A stretch of 64,000 bases of DNA from Sparassis latifolia (taxonomy: Eukaryota; Basidiomycota; Agaricomycetes; Polyporales; Sparassidaceae). The notes under the pieces were generated by a model. The model ran no database searches and was not told where the DNA came from. It was given only the letters and a program-made list of their open reading frames with translations. Numbering within the stretch: the stretch's first letter is position 1; every line of letters begins with the position of its first letter. The translations under genes were made by a program, and so were the position numbers. This document shows, piece after piece, positions 1 to 13,535 of the stretch. The stretch lies in NCBI GenBank assembly GCA_018466975.1, contig CM031553.1, positions 1,116,001-1,180,000 on the forward strand, given 5' to 3'.

Positions 1-2078
1 TCGATCCGAGTCTCGCGAAATTTTGTGTTTGCAGATGCCCCGAAACCAGCGAGTAATGTCCCTGTACACCAGTTCAATGATGGGGACAGGCTGCCGCTCG
101 AGGGGGAGTCAGGGGGAGCTGTCAAGCAGCAGCCTCCCACATCTGCATCACAACCAGCATCAGTACCTGTCAAAGCTGATCAGTCTAACAAGAAACACGA
201 TGGAAACCACATTACGGAGGAAGACTTACCTCCCGAGATGCAGGAGAGCATGCGAGAGCGACCGACATTCTTGCCTGCACCCCCGAAGATCCCTCTTCGT
301 CGTACGACCCGCGCCATGCAGGATCACGACTATCGAAAGATGGATAACCCCCGCACGCAGCCCGCGAAGTCGCGCGAGCCGCCGGGAGTGCCGAAAGAGA
401 ATGCACCGGGTGAAAGTGCGAAAGTCGCTGTGACGCCCGAAGAATTCGAAGAGATCGCGCAGGCGCTGTATGCGACAGCGCTGGCATCGGGCGACAGAAC
501 GGCGAGTGCAGGAGATGAACCGCGAAGCCTCGCGGAGGCCCAAGCCTCTCCGGAATGGTCAGAATGGGAAAAGGCTGTAAAAGCGGAATATGATCAGTTG
601 CAGGGCATGGGGACTTGGGAGCTACAAGACTTACCAAAAGATCGAAATGCTGTGGGCTGCAAGTGGGTCTTCCAGAGGAAAACCAACAAGGAGGGTCAGG
701 TTGTCAAGTACAAAGCCAGATTGGTGGCACAGGGGTACTCACAGATCCCAGGGATGGATTTCCTTGAAACCTTTGCCCCTGTAGTTCGTCTTGAGTCCAT
801 CAGGGCCATCCTAGCATTAGCAGTAGTTAATAACTGGGAAATAGGCCAGATGGATGTCAAGGGAGCTTACCTGAATGGAGACCTCCAGGAGGAGATCTAC
901 ATGCGACAGCCGGAAGGCTTCGATGACGGAAGTGGACGCGTTTGTCGACTCCACAAGACGCTCTACGGACTAAAGCAGTCCGGGTGCGAATGGAACCGCA
1001 AGCTGCATCGTGAGCTGACGAAGCTCGGGTACAAGCAGCTGGAGGCGGATCCATGTGTATACCTGCGGGAGCGAAAGGAAGGAGAAGTTCAGATTATCAT
1101 GGTATGGGTGGATGACTTACTGTTATTCACCAACTCTCCGAAGCTCATGGAGGAGCTCAAGCACGACCTGCAGGACCTCTTCGAAGTCACGGACCTTGGT
1201 GAGCCGCAGAAAATTGTTGGGATTGAAATTGAGCGAGATAGGGAAGCGGGAACACTTCAAATCTAGATAGGAAGCGGGAACACTTCAAATCTCGCGACAC
1301 CAGCTTGAGAACGCCAACGCTGTAGGGATGCCGCTCGATCCGAACGTGGTGCTCATGGTAGAGGACGAGAACGAGGAGGCGGATGACCATTTGGCGGGAG
1401 GTTACGCGTCGATGGTGGGATCGCTGATGTACGCAGCAGTGGGAACAAGGCCAGATATTTCCTACGCTGTACAGACGCTGAGCAAATACACAGCGTGCCC
1501 ACGACCTGTCCATTGGACAGCGGCCAAAACGCGTTCTACGGTACCTCGCAGGAACACGTGACTTGCACGTCATGTACACGCGACGCGATTCGGACACGCC
1601 GAACGGAAATATAATAGGAGGATATACGGACGCGGATTATGCATCAGATCATGACCGAAAATCAGTCTCGGGTCATGTCTTTTACTTGGGAGGTGGAGCC
1701 GTAGCATGGAGTTCGAAGAAACAAACAACAACGGCAACATCCTCGACAGAAGCCGAGTATACAGCACTCGCGCACGCGACACGTCAAGCAATATGGCTGC
1801 GAAACTTACTGGCAGAACTTGGGTTTGCACAAGAAGAACCCACAGAAATTTATTGTGATAACCAGGCAGCGATCGCGATAGCACGCAACCCACAGTATCA
1901 TGCGCGGTCAAAGCACTTTGACGTGCAGAATCATTTCGTGCGCGAAAAGGTGGAAAATGGTATTATTCAATTGTGCTACTGTCCTACAGATGAGATGGTA
2001 GCAGATGTATTTACTAAGGCCCTACCCAAGCCTAAGCACCAAAAGTTCACATTGGAACTTGGGATGCTTCCGGCTTGA
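1..2078 (+). pseudogene. copia pol remnant (reverse transcriptase and RNase H), frame-broken
   Basis: The first open stretch (to 1266) holds a copia reverse transcriptase: WKWVFQRKTN-type entry (seen as CKWVFQRKTN), then DVKGAYLNGDLQEEIYMRQP, then the catalytic WVDDLLLF. Frame is lost at 1264-1266 by a short tandem duplication that brings in TAG, and again between about 1500 and 1562. The last stretch (1563-2078) holds RNase H, with STEAEYTALAHAT, the YCDNQAAI strand and the C-terminal KHFDVQNHF and MVADVFTKALP motifs typical of copia. The stop at 2076-2078 lies just before the purine tract. A Ser/Thr/Pro-rich linker lies ahead of the RT, as is usual between integrase and RT. Confidence 0.92.
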
Positions 2079-2085
2079 GGGGGAG

Positions 2086-2318
2086 TGTTGGAGGCTTCGG
2101 GATGACCTTATTAGGCAATCCGGAGCATCCAGGTAGTCGGGCGATATTCCCCGATATCTTATTCAGCATCGAAGGATACAGTAGCTACGAGAACTATGTG
2201 GTATGTTCTGGACTAGTCTACTGGTGTAGTATATAAGGAGGGACCTCTTGCAGGTCCCAGTAATTATATCTCTTCCCCAATCACTCACTCGGAAGAATTC
2301 ATATCAGCTGCGCTAATA
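2086..2318 (+). repeat. copia LTR, full length, direct orientation
   Basis: This 233-bp repeat begins TGTTGGAGGC and ends GCGCTAATA, immediately 3' of the purine tract of the copia pol. It contains a TATA-like AGTATATAAGGAGG at about 2228. The same 233-bp sequence recurs in inverted orientation at 2420-2652, with few substitutions, which sets its borders. The terminal dinucleotides are TG and TA rather than TG and CA. Confidence 0.88.
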
Positions 2319-2652
2319 TGTTGGAGGCTTCGGGATGACCTTATTAGGCAATCCGGAGCATCCAGGTAGTCGGGCGATATTCCCCGATATCTTATTCAGC
2401 ATCGAAGGATACAGTAGCTTATTAGCGCAGCTGATATGAATTCTTCCGAGTGAGTGATTGGGGAAGAGATATAATTACTGGGACCTGCAAGAGGTCCCTC
2501 CTTATATACTACACCAGTAGACTAGTCCAGAACATGCCACATAGTTCTAGTAGCTACTGTATCCTTCGATGCTGAATAAGATATCGGGGAATATCGCCCG
2601 ACTACCTGGATGCTCCGGATTGCCTAATAAGGTCATCCCGAAGCCTCCAACA
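2319..2652. repeat. foldback LTR array: partial direct LTR plus full inverted LTR
   Basis: Bases 2319-2419 repeat the first 101 bp of the LTR in direct orientation. They are joined without a spacer to a full 233-bp LTR in inverted orientation (2420-2652). The 101-bp piece can pair with 2552-2652, and the full direct LTR (2086-2318) can pair with all of the inverted one. Small differences (for example ACGAGAAC against CTAGAAC) show the copies have drifted. Insertion of one element into another, or a template-switch rearrangement, would explain this. Confidence 0.88.
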
Positions 2653-3557
2653 ATTTGCCCGATGGAGAGACGAGGGCAGGGCCTCCCCCGCAGTCCCACC
2701 TCGCCATCACATTTTAGTATGCAACCCGGTGCTCATTCCCCCAATGCTCCAGAGCTACCCGCCCAATGTTCCATATGATCCATTCGAACTCGATGTTCTT
2801 CTAATTGGGACCTGTTCCACGTCTACTCCACCACGTGAGTCATCTCTCTGCATCTCACCATTCCCCTTGAATAATCACTATGCAGGAATTTCTAAATGTG
2901 GATTTCTGTCTTCCGTATTCGAACTCATGGTAAGAGCCAATCCTGCATTGAGACCCGATGCGTGTGATACCCCGGAGCATTAATTGTCACACCGTTACTA
3001 GAAAGGGTCTGTTGCTCTTCCGATGCAGGTGGAATTGCGATCTCGCACGGAGATGCGGAACAGATTCTTCCTTGACGCGCTTGATTTCGCAAAATAACCA
3101 GCTACGCCGTGCGGCAGATGTTCCGACGTGCTGCAGATGAACAAGGGTAATTTGCGTCATCGTTCTCGTGTTCTTCTTGCGGTCAGCGGGCACATGCTAC
3201 GACGATGATATTCCCAGAAGCACCGATGCTTGATTTGCTACTCGACGAAACGGCATGTAAAATGATGATTGCAGTAAAAGATCGTCTTACAGTCAGTTAG
3301 ACATTGCATTTATTCGGGCCTCCCCTCCTTCCCCTTCGTTCACTGATACCTTGCCAGTACTTGCTTCTCTGTGTCGACGGGTCGATGCAAATCCGATCAT
3401 TTTAGAGTGATGAAACATTCCGTGATTGATGAACGTAACAAGTTTTCTTCCACGACATCATTTCGCGTAAAGTAAGGGCTTGTACGGGGATCCGTTAGAA
3501 AATATGAGCTACTACTGGTGTGCGCTTCAAGTGCTGATGTCATACCACCCAGCAGTG
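2653..3557. other. no gene recognised between the LTR array and HEM4
   Basis: I see no splice-consistent reading frame, RNA gene or repeat here. Scattered short open frames carry no motif. The last part (from about 3480) is the 3' flank of the gene on the minus strand. Confidence 0.5.
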
Positions 3558-4548
3558 CTACAAGGCCGCTGAAGTAGCACTGTCTGCCGCCACGATAGCG
3601 GCTACTAGCGCTTCTGGTGTGGGTTTGGAAGGGACGGCATGTACGTGAAGGCTGAGCTGCTCTCGCAGAAACGTAGACGTAGTTGGCCCTATTGCTGCAA
3701 TGCTCGGGATTGTGCTTGACGTGTCGGGAGGAGAGTCAATCGAACGAAGATCGAAGTGTTTTCGCAGGGTAGGAGTCACGAACTCTGCCGCGGAAGGGGC
3801 AAAATATACAATCCACCACCTGCCTGGGTACAGCAATTATCAATAGAAAGACCACGCTTGGTATCGAGGTCTCTCTACCTGTGGGTACTGAGTTCAGTGC
3901 TTTTTGAAGATCTGCCGGAAATTTGGATGATCCCTGCGTCTCATAGACCTGCAGAGGTTCCAGATCAAAGCCACCCTCCTTCAAAATAGTCGGTAAGGTG
4001 TCGCGATTTTTATCTCCAGTGAGATACAACAACTTCCCACTGTCAGTCGTGGAGGACAGATCGTCCAAGATGAAATGCGCGAGTCGCTCGCTCGTTCCGG
4101 ACTCAGCACGACCGCGTATGTCCTTCGGGGTAAACGGAGAGTCACCCACTACTTCACGGATCTCTTCCAGCGCTTTAGCAGTTGCTTCTCCAACAACATA
4201 GAACGGGACGGTAGCCCAGTCTGCTATAACATAGATCGATAGAAGTTTAGCTCTGTAAGCTGAGGACATTGCAGGATGGAATCACAGACCCGTGTTTGCG
4301 CTGGCCGACGCCAATTCCTGCACAACCGTCCTCCATGCTTCGCATGCCCTTCCACTCGTGATGATCACACCAGCACAGCCCTTCACCGAGTGACCTGCTT
4401 GGATGATTTCCTTCAACGCTGGAAGATTCTTGAGCACGGTCTCTAATACTGGGACGGATATGGGTGTGTATCCCTGAATACGAATGTTGTCCTCATATTT
4501 GTCCCCACCATCTTGCGAAGGAGCCCGGAGTAGCAAGACATTTGCCAT
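3558..4548 (-). CDS. HEM4: uroporphyrinogen-III synthase
   Basis: The enzyme cyclises hydroxymethylbilane to uroporphyrinogen III in the cytosolic part of haem synthesis. The protein starts MANVLLLRAPSQDGGDKYED and joins three exons (4548-4290, 4223-3879, 3823-3558), giving 289 residues in one frame, a normal length for the family. The introns are 4224-4289 (66 bp) and 3824-3878 (55 bp), both GT-AG. Family-like features are GVIITSGRA in the first half, WATVPFYVVGEATAKAL at the centre, LLYLTGDKNRDTLP, and IAAIGPTTSTFL near the end. The match rests on motif order, since this family has few invariant residues. The gene is transcribed away from the CTP1-like gene, with about 630 bp between start codons. 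Confidence 0.85.
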
Positions 4549-4659
4549 CAGAAATTACAGCGAGCTCAGTGTGGTGGTTGAATGACATGATGCAGGAACA
4601 GCGAAAGATTCTCCCGCTCTAAGGTTCCGGACTCCTCGGATCCACTACACGGCATACCG

Positions 4660-5020
4660 CCGTAGTGAAATACATATACGGCTTGATACGGCCCGCAATG
4701 CATATTAACGGCCGTACATACGGAAGTAGTCTCCGTTGCTGACTATATATGGCTATGGATGACAGTCGATCCATATCTAGTATATAATACGGAAGGAACA
4801 CCGTAACTTATAGGGTACTGAACAGCTCGGAATACGCGGAGCCATATTTCCGTACGCACGGTGCTCCTTAGAGCCCTACAGAGAGTCCCGTACGATCGTA
4901 CATGCGGTGTAACCGTACCGTATAATACGGAAGGAACGCGTAAATCATACGGTATCGGGAGACCCGGAGTTGTGTTTCCGTACGTACGGTACGGCTTAAA
5001 GAACTCTTAGAGCCCTGCGG
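4660..5020. repeat. tandem degenerate repeat rich in CCGTA/TACGG
   Basis: The gap between HEM4 and the carrier gene holds two diverged copies of a roughly 100-bp sequence set 138 bp apart. The first begins TATAATACGGAAGGAAC at 4783, the second at 4921, and both end with CTTAGAGCCCT. The surrounding bases are dense in CGTACGG and its complement. It may be a decayed small transposon; no clean inverted ends or target duplication are visible. Confidence 0.6.
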
Positions 5021-5176
5021 AAGACCGTCAAAATTGCATGTGCAAGATACAACTTGAGAATCGAGAGAGACTTGAGCGAAGGAGCTCCTGAAGTGCCCTG
5101 CTCGTTCGCCGCCACTCCGTACACTCTGCTCTTTAACGCACCCTTCGCGCGAGCAAAAATCCGACAGGCATCCAAT

Positions 5177-6590
5177 ATGTCAAAGAAAGAAAAACCGTTG
5201 CATTCCTTGGTGGCAGGAAGCACTGCCGGCGCGATAGAAGCGTGAGTGGTCACTTAGATTGCCTACATTCACCCTTGACCATCTTCCGAGAACAGTTTGG
5301 TGACATACCCAACAGAATTTGTGAAGACTCGATCCCAGTTCAGTGGAAAGGTACCGGATTATCAGTTTTTTTCATTGCAGAGATTACTGAATGACCGACG
5401 TGGGCAAGAGAGAAAGTCCGTTTGCTATCATCCGTACCACATTACAGACGAAGGGGGTCAAGGGTCTGTATTCAGGATGCATGGCTTTGGTTGTTGGTAG
5501 GCGATTGCTACGCCGCCTACATTCGTATGTTGTAGTTCATCACCGTTCCAGGCAATTCTGTCAAGGCGGGAGTACGTTTCGTCTCGTATGACCAGTTTAA
5601 GCACATGCTCGCGGACCAGGAGGTGAGTGATCCTCTCTTCACCTGCTGACTTGTAGCCTTCGTCTCATATGTCTTGGCTGATGAGGGCAAAGTCACTGCG
5701 CCTCGGAGCCTTGCAGGTACGTGCGATGAGCATAAACTTCATGTGGCGACTGACAGGCGGTTGCCGTGTAGCGGGCCTTGGTGCGGGAATGATGGAGGCC
5801 ATTTTTGCAGTAACCCCGTCAGAAACAATCAAGTAAGTTTCTCGTATGCGTGCGCAGGGATTTCACTGAGTTGCGAGTCCAGGACGAAGCTCATCGACGA
5901 TGCGAAGAACCCAACTCCGAAATATCGTGGGCTTGTGCATGGCACTGCCGCCATCGTACGAGAAGAAGGACTACGAGGCATTTATCGTGGATTGTTCCCT
6001 GTTGTCAGTGAGACACCTCTTTACATTGACTTAGTTGTGGCTAATGCTTGCACATTTCAGATGATGCGCCAAGGTATCAACTACTCTCGTACCTGCCACG
6101 ATTAATGAATCTTAATGAATCCTTCGCAGGGGCCAACTCGGCCGTGCGGTTTACGACTTACACCAGCCTGAAACAATTTATCTCCGTGCGACCAGGTCAA
6201 CAATTGTCCAGTGGCGTCACATTCGGCATCGGGGCGATTGCCGGCCTCGTCACTGTATATACAACGATGCCCTTCGAGTACGTCCTACCGAATAACCGCC
6301 GTGTCATGCTAACGCAGCCTTCTTCTACAGTGTGATCAAAACTCGCATGCAGTCGTTGGAGGCGCGCCAAGCATACCGCAATTCATTCCACTGTGCCTAT
6401 CGTATCTTCACCGAGGAAGGTATTTTGCGATTTTGGACAGGAACAACGCCGCGGCTGGCGCGGCTGGTGGTAAGAACGTCTCAGAATCATACGTCCTACA
6501 ATTTACTGAAGGGAGTCACAGCTTTCCGGCGGTATAATATTCACGGTATACGAGAATGTCATACGGCTATTAAGAGGCAGGGAGATCTGA
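5177..6590 (+). CDS. CTP1: mitochondrial carrier, citrate/tricarboxylate type
   Basis: This is an inner-membrane carrier expected to exchange mitochondrial citrate for another tricarboxylate or malate. About ten short GT-AG introns join into one frame of about 291 residues starting MSKKEKPLHSLVAGSTAGAI. All three carrier signatures are present: PTEFVKTR near residue 27, PSETIKTK near 124 and PFDVIKTR near 221. Each is followed by a matching repeat half such as GLYSG, GIYRG and RFWTG. SVKAGVRFVSYDQFK and GANSAVRFTTYTSLK are the G-x-N/S-x-x-R-F helices that are typical of CTP members. It ends SGGIIFTVYENVIRLLRG then TGA at 6588-6590. All splice joins keep frame, so the gene looks intact. The carrier class is certain; the citrate assignment rests on these motifs. 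Confidence 0.88.
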
Positions 6591-7097
6591 AGACTCTCAA
6601 TCGACGTCGTGTCGGACTATGGTTGCGCTTCGCTGACGAAACAGCTGGGTACCCTCTTCCAGACCGGCATAATCGCGACTTCTAAATTATCCCTGTTCCA
6701 ATGCAATTCTGGACAATTCGTAGATGTCGTTATTGTTCGAAAGCCAATGTATGACCAGTCTCATTCATCCAACTCCACACAGACTTATCGGTGGAAGATA
6801 TTTCCCTTGTGTGAAGATGAACACCGGTTACGCGCCCATGGTGGTCTTTAGGCTTCGTTCTCCATAACGAACGACTCGTTCTGCATCCATGTTACGCGGA
6901 GTGTTCTGGATTCTCGCTATCTATCCCATTCGACGACTCGAGTTCACCTCTCCGACGAGTCTACGTCGCAGTCGGTTCTGCTACTAGAGGCAGAAGCGCA
7001 CCTGCGGGCTAGGTTACTCACCTCATTCCACCGATCAGTCTGAAATAATTGATAGATTGCGTTCTTTGTCGGGTAGAGAGGACCATACATGCAACAG

Positions 7098-8864
<1,767 letters not shown>

Positions 8865-9234
8865 GGTGAACTGAGGCCAAGCACAAGGACTGCATGTTAC
8901 TTCAGGCTGGTCTTGTATTCATAAGCAATATCTGACATAGCAGCTGCCGAATACTGGCCGCGGCAGTCTTGTCAGCTGCTACGCGTCCCAATTGACAATC
9001 TCGCGACGATAGGTGCGCGATCACGTGCCTCTCGTGCTTGGACTCGTTGATATCAATGATTCTGAACGTTGAACGTTGAACCCTGAAACCTCCAGGCCAC
9101 TACACCTATACTCTGAGTGCCTCCCTGAAGGTCTCGGATTGTAGACTTCCCTGACTTGAATCCAAAAAATACAGTGACTAGCTAAGGCATCACGAAATCC
9201 GAAACCATTACATCCCGTCACGAGTCATATAACC

Positions 9235-10420
9235 TCACTTCTTCCACGCTCGTTTCAACAGCAGGCGAAACCATCCTTCCCTCGAAGACTTAGTTCTCGA
9301 TGTCGTAGGCGTTTCTTTACTCGTCGGAGTATCCTTCGCGTCGCCCGAAGAGTACCGACGCTTGTACTCTGCAGGAGTCTCTCCGTCGGTACCGTGTTTC
9401 CACATACCGCGCCGTGCCGCTCTGAGTCGTCAGAGAAGCGATTCTACACCATGCAAACAAAGCAGAGAAAGGGAACTTACTGCGCCTCACTTTGTATGCG
9501 CATATATGCCTCCTTCCCACCATGGCCATACTCGGCGCCGGCTTGCTCGTACACTCCGACCCAGCCAGCGCGGAGCATCTCCAGTGGCACGCATTTTCCA
9601 CGCGAGAGGAAGGCAGGGAGAAGCCATGGCTTGAGGTGTGGATGGGCAACCTGGAGATGCCGATCAGTAAACTTTCTGACATTAATATAGTCAGTGTTAG
9701 AACACACAATACGGCCGTACTGGTCCCGCCTGAGAAGTTGGCAGTAGACCATCTTTCCTTCAGTTTGGTTCTTGAGCCATGCCAGACTCTCTTGAGCATA
9801 TGCCTGTGCCGGTCGGCCAAAATGCCCAGCCTACGAGTGTTCATGCCAAACATCATCCCAGAGTCGCTCGCGACGATTGCGGGATGCGCACCTCAGGCGC
9901 ATCGACACCTGCCAAGCGTATGTGTATCGTCCGATCCTTTAATTCTGCACGACTAGTCAGCGATCGACGGATATGAAGCATAGACGATGGTAGCTATAGC
10001 AAATGCGACAAACCTCTGCTTGCGGTCGGAATGCGTCTGAACTTAAGCGGCCATCTCCAGCCAAACGCCGGCGTATGATAGACGCGAAAGTTGTCCGCAT
10101 CTCCAACGCTATGCAAAGATATTGACGTACGACCTCAGTGCTTTGGGAGATGTGTACCTTGTCACGTAGCCTTTAATCCACCGCTTTTTGGCAAGCATGG
10201 TGGGAGTGACCCATTCAGCATTGGGAATGCGTTGCAAAAATCGTGTATAGGTATATCTATTCGCAGTCGCAGATGCATAGCCAAGTAGAAAAGTGAGAAA
10301 AAACAGCTCAGGATGGGATCGAAGAAGCTCTTCGGGTGGAGGATGCGAGTCCTTGTTTGACCGGCGACTTACGGGACCAGAGGAGCTGTTTGGTTTGGAA
10401 GTGCCCCATGGCCAAGGCAT
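9235..10420 (-). CDS. LCL3: Lcl3-type membrane-anchored SNase-fold nuclease
   Basis: This is a calcium-dependent staphylococcal-nuclease-fold endonuclease of the fungal Lcl3 family, associated with mitochondria. The chosen start gives [10 protein letters not shown]; a Met three codons upstream is also possible. Then come a hydrophobic segment ([13 protein letters not shown]) and the [10 protein letters not shown] signature. The nuclease core follows as [80 protein letters not shown] and a tail with GMWKHG. The Asp and Arg residues of the SNase site ([22 protein letters not shown]) are present. At least five introns are needed. Whether a 66-bp in-frame stretch before the membrane segment is also an intron is unresolved. 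It lies 370 bp downstream of the start of copy 1 of the reductase on the same strand. Confidence 0.85.
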
Positions 10421-10589
10421 CAATGGCATTCTGAAGACGATTCGGACCTTGGTCGTCGTAACTGTAACGGCGTCAAGATGATAGACGCCAGATGTTGCAT
10501 CATGGGCGTCTATGCTATCGCGATTGAAGCCAAGGTTCCGGTCATCATGTGCACTGCCATGCCAGTGTTCATGAAGTCTATAGGGAGTG

Positions 10590-11070
10590 AACGGGTAGGC
10601 CGTCCATGGAGATGGGTAAACCCGGGTATACCCACTTATGGACACTCCTGGTACTTTTTGATCTGAGGGCCCGGGGAAGAGGCCGGCAGGTTCGTATATT
10701 CAGTTTTCGAGCATTGGCAGCTGAAAACAAGCGTAACCTGCTGTGACACCAGCGCTCCTGCAAGCACCTGGGCGCTAGTTGCTTGTGACGGTGAGTCGCA
10801 GCGACCACCGCGAATGCAACAGTCACTAGGTGTCAGATCATTGTCTACTATCTCGAGAATGTTCCCTGCTGTAGCGAGATCACATTCTTCAGTTTCTTGG
10901 AGACTTGCCAGCTGCACGCCTGACTCACGGGTTATCCGCGGGTACCCGCACTATACCTGCAGGTTAACCCCGGTTTAAATCAACGGGTACGGGTCGGGTA
11001 CGGTCACAGACTCCGAGTCCACGTCCTGTTTACCTGCGGGTTTCACCCGGTCATAATCCGGGTTAACCGA
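10590..11070. repeat. GGGTA/TACCC-rich degenerate sequence
   Basis: Between LCL3 and the protease, two patches (about 10600-10650 and 10925-11070) are crowded with short palindromic pieces such as GGGTAAACCCGGGTATACCC and CGCGGGTACCCGC. Such runs often lie near the ends of decayed DNA transposons. I could not define terminal repeats or a target duplication, so the element class is open. The sequence between the patches shows no gene. Confidence 0.45.
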
Positions 11071-11353
11071 CATGAACTCTCCATTCAATACAACCGCGAC
11101 ACCCATATACTTTTCAGTTTCAGTTTGATGATAGATCATCATGCACGGTTGATGTCAGTTCAAGTTGAACAACGCCTCTGCAAGCATCTGCCCATATTGC
11201 TTGCTTCTCAGGCTTTCCGAGTACCCCGTGGACGAGTCGTGGATCATTTTTAACCCTGCAATATTAATCTTGTCGTGCGCTCATTCTTCCCCTCCGCTTG
11301 TTCACGCTACTGTCATTCGGTGTACCCATACCATCTCTTGGATTTCCTTGGCG

Positions 11354-13068
11354 ATGCATACGGTCGCGGTTTTGGCTCTGTTGAACTTGGTTACTCCGCC
11401 AGCGATTGCGGTAAGCTTGCTCAAGGTGCCATTCACGTCAACCCTCATGTAAGTACTTCTCGCATGCGGTGCTGACTGATCTTAGGACGCATTCTAGTGC
11501 GAATTCTTCAGCCGTCTCTGGTAAGTCTCTTCCCGCAAAGTCCGTGAAACTTCTCTTACACCGGGCAGACCCCACCACATCTACGACTAACGCCGTGCTA
11601 AAGGTTGTTACCGCGGGTAAGTCATACTGATATGAATCCAGTGACAACTCTTATGTAACCATGACATATCTTAGTGCAAGCCGGAAACAACCAGACATGG
11701 CAAAATGTACTGGTCGACACCGGGAGCGCACTTCTCTGGGTTGGTGCCGGGACAGAACAATACGCACCAGGCCCATACACTGACCTGTGGGTCGTCCTGT
11801 TCTCATATCCCTCATCATGATGATTAAATACCTGTGTCTTCAGAATTGATCAGACTTTCAGTGTTGGGTACGAGACACAAATGTCGGAATACCTATGTGC
11901 ACTTCACATCTTATTTTATGCAGATATGGTGGAAGCGATGTGAATGGCACTGCGTATGTTGACCGTGTCACGATCGGCGCCGCCACCGTGAACTCTCAGA
12001 TCATAGGTTCTGCGGGTTTTGTCAATGACTTCACTCTGGTGAAGCCCTTTGACGGAATCTGTGAGTACTTGTCAACATTTTTGGTGGTTTACAAGACTGA
12101 TATGTATCACCAGTGGGCCTTGGTCCATCGGGATCCAATACTGGTGAAGTATCAGGATACAATAGCACTGCAACGTTCGTGGAGAACCTGGTCTCTCAGG
12201 GAACTATCCAACACCCTGTCTTCGGTATGTATGTCAGTCCCCTCGCTGAGAGTGGTGTTTTTGTGAGCTCTGGGGAGATCTCATTTGGTGGAATTGATGA
12301 GACACGTATCAGTGGTATGTATCACATTGCACTTTTTGCTCTTGCAAGATTGTGCTGAAGCACTCTTGATCATAGGTGATGTTGCTTGGCTCCCGCAGAA
12401 CCAACCTAGCAACTTTCACTGGGAATTCAATGTGTGTTCTGTGTTCAGAACAAAGCTATCATATACACTGACTTTTGGGTGTAGTCATCCAGTCTGACCT
12501 GGGGTGATGAATTGCTTACTAGCGGACAGATATACTCGCGTACAGATTCCGGAGAGTTGGGCATCGGAATTCCATTGTGAGGGTGTCCTCCACTTTTCTT
12601 GCTACTGATGTTAATATTGCATGCAGCGACACATTCTTCTCTGTTCTTCAATCTGTCCCTGGTGCAGTAATAGACTTATCCTCAAATCTGGATGGATTTT
12701 TGGTGTTCCCTGGAAACATGACCGTAGAGTCTCTCCCAGACATGACCATTGGTATTGCCAATCTGAATTTTACCATTCCTGCAAGCAAGTGAGCCTGAGT
12801 TGCTATTTGTCAACACCGTTACTCTCTGATCTGATACTTCTATCATTGCAGATATGTGGTTCCTTCAAGCCTCTATTCAGCATTGAACATCTCTGACAGT
12901 GATTTGCACACTTGGATTACTTCTGGTGGACCTGATTTCTTCCTATTGGGACAGAAGTTTCTCGAGAATGCATATTCTGCATATGATAGTAAGTGCTGTG
13001 ACCTTTTCATTGCAGTCATCAACTCATGGTACACCCCCCAGTGGAAAACCATCGTGAGTATCAGCTAG
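11354..13068 (+). CDS. pepsin-type (A1) aspartic protease, probably secreted
   Basis: A hydrophobic N-terminus (MHTVAVLALLNLVTPPAIAV) looks like a signal peptide. About ten introns join TWQNVLVDTGSALLWVG (first active-site motif), the flap-like FSVGYGGSDVNGTAYVDRV, ILGLGPSGSNTG, FGMYVSPLAE, GEISFGGIDETRISG and FFLLGQKFLENAYSAYD. These are in A1 protease order. The second catalytic motif, normally DTG followed by T or S, reads RTDSGELGIGIPF. It keeps Asp and Gly but has Ser for Thr and Glu next. The usual C-terminal VGFA segment is not seen: the last exon reads INSWYTPQWKTIV before TAG at 13066. The enzyme may be altered or the gene may be decaying. N-glycosylation-type sites are present (NSS, NLT-like NFT). 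Confidence 0.82.
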
Positions 13069-13535
13069 TGTTGACATTGTGGTTATCTGTGATGATGACA
13101 TTGCACCCACCACCTTCTAAATGAAGTCGCGGTGCAGCGTTGTCCTCAGAGGTGACCATGAACCAAGTATCTACTAGCGAGCTAACTACCACATCTTGCA
13201 GTTGTTGGCTTTGCATATCTTGCAGCGTAGTGTTTCTAGATATGCTCTTTTGAACCTCCGCTGTTCTCGCAGAATATAATCTCACGTTTTCCTGAGAATT
13301 TCTATGCGCGCGACAGTACATTGCAGTGCCGCTGAAAAAAAACTACCCCTCCCCCCAGAAATGATTCTATAGTTTGCCGTCGGAAGACTAAGAAAGTACT
13401 AATGCATGCTTTCGAGTAACAATGAGTCACTCTGTACAAGCTGGAGTGTTCAATATGGATGCAGATTGCAGTCTATCTATACGCAGCAGAACCACACTTT
13501 TGGACAGAAGACATGTTATAAGAGAAATCTGTGAC

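Larger units (their letters stand above)
1..2318 (+). mobile_element. Ty1/copia LTR retrotransposon, 5' part outside window, decayed
   Basis: The window opens inside the pol gene of a copia-type element: reverse transcriptase is followed by RNase H, then a purine-rich tract (about 2074-2085), then an LTR starting TGTTGG at 2086. Integrase, gag and the 5' LTR are not in the window. The order RT then RNase H next to the 3' LTR is what is known for copia elements. The coding part is broken (see the pol entry), so this copy cannot be autonomous. Confidence 0.93.
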
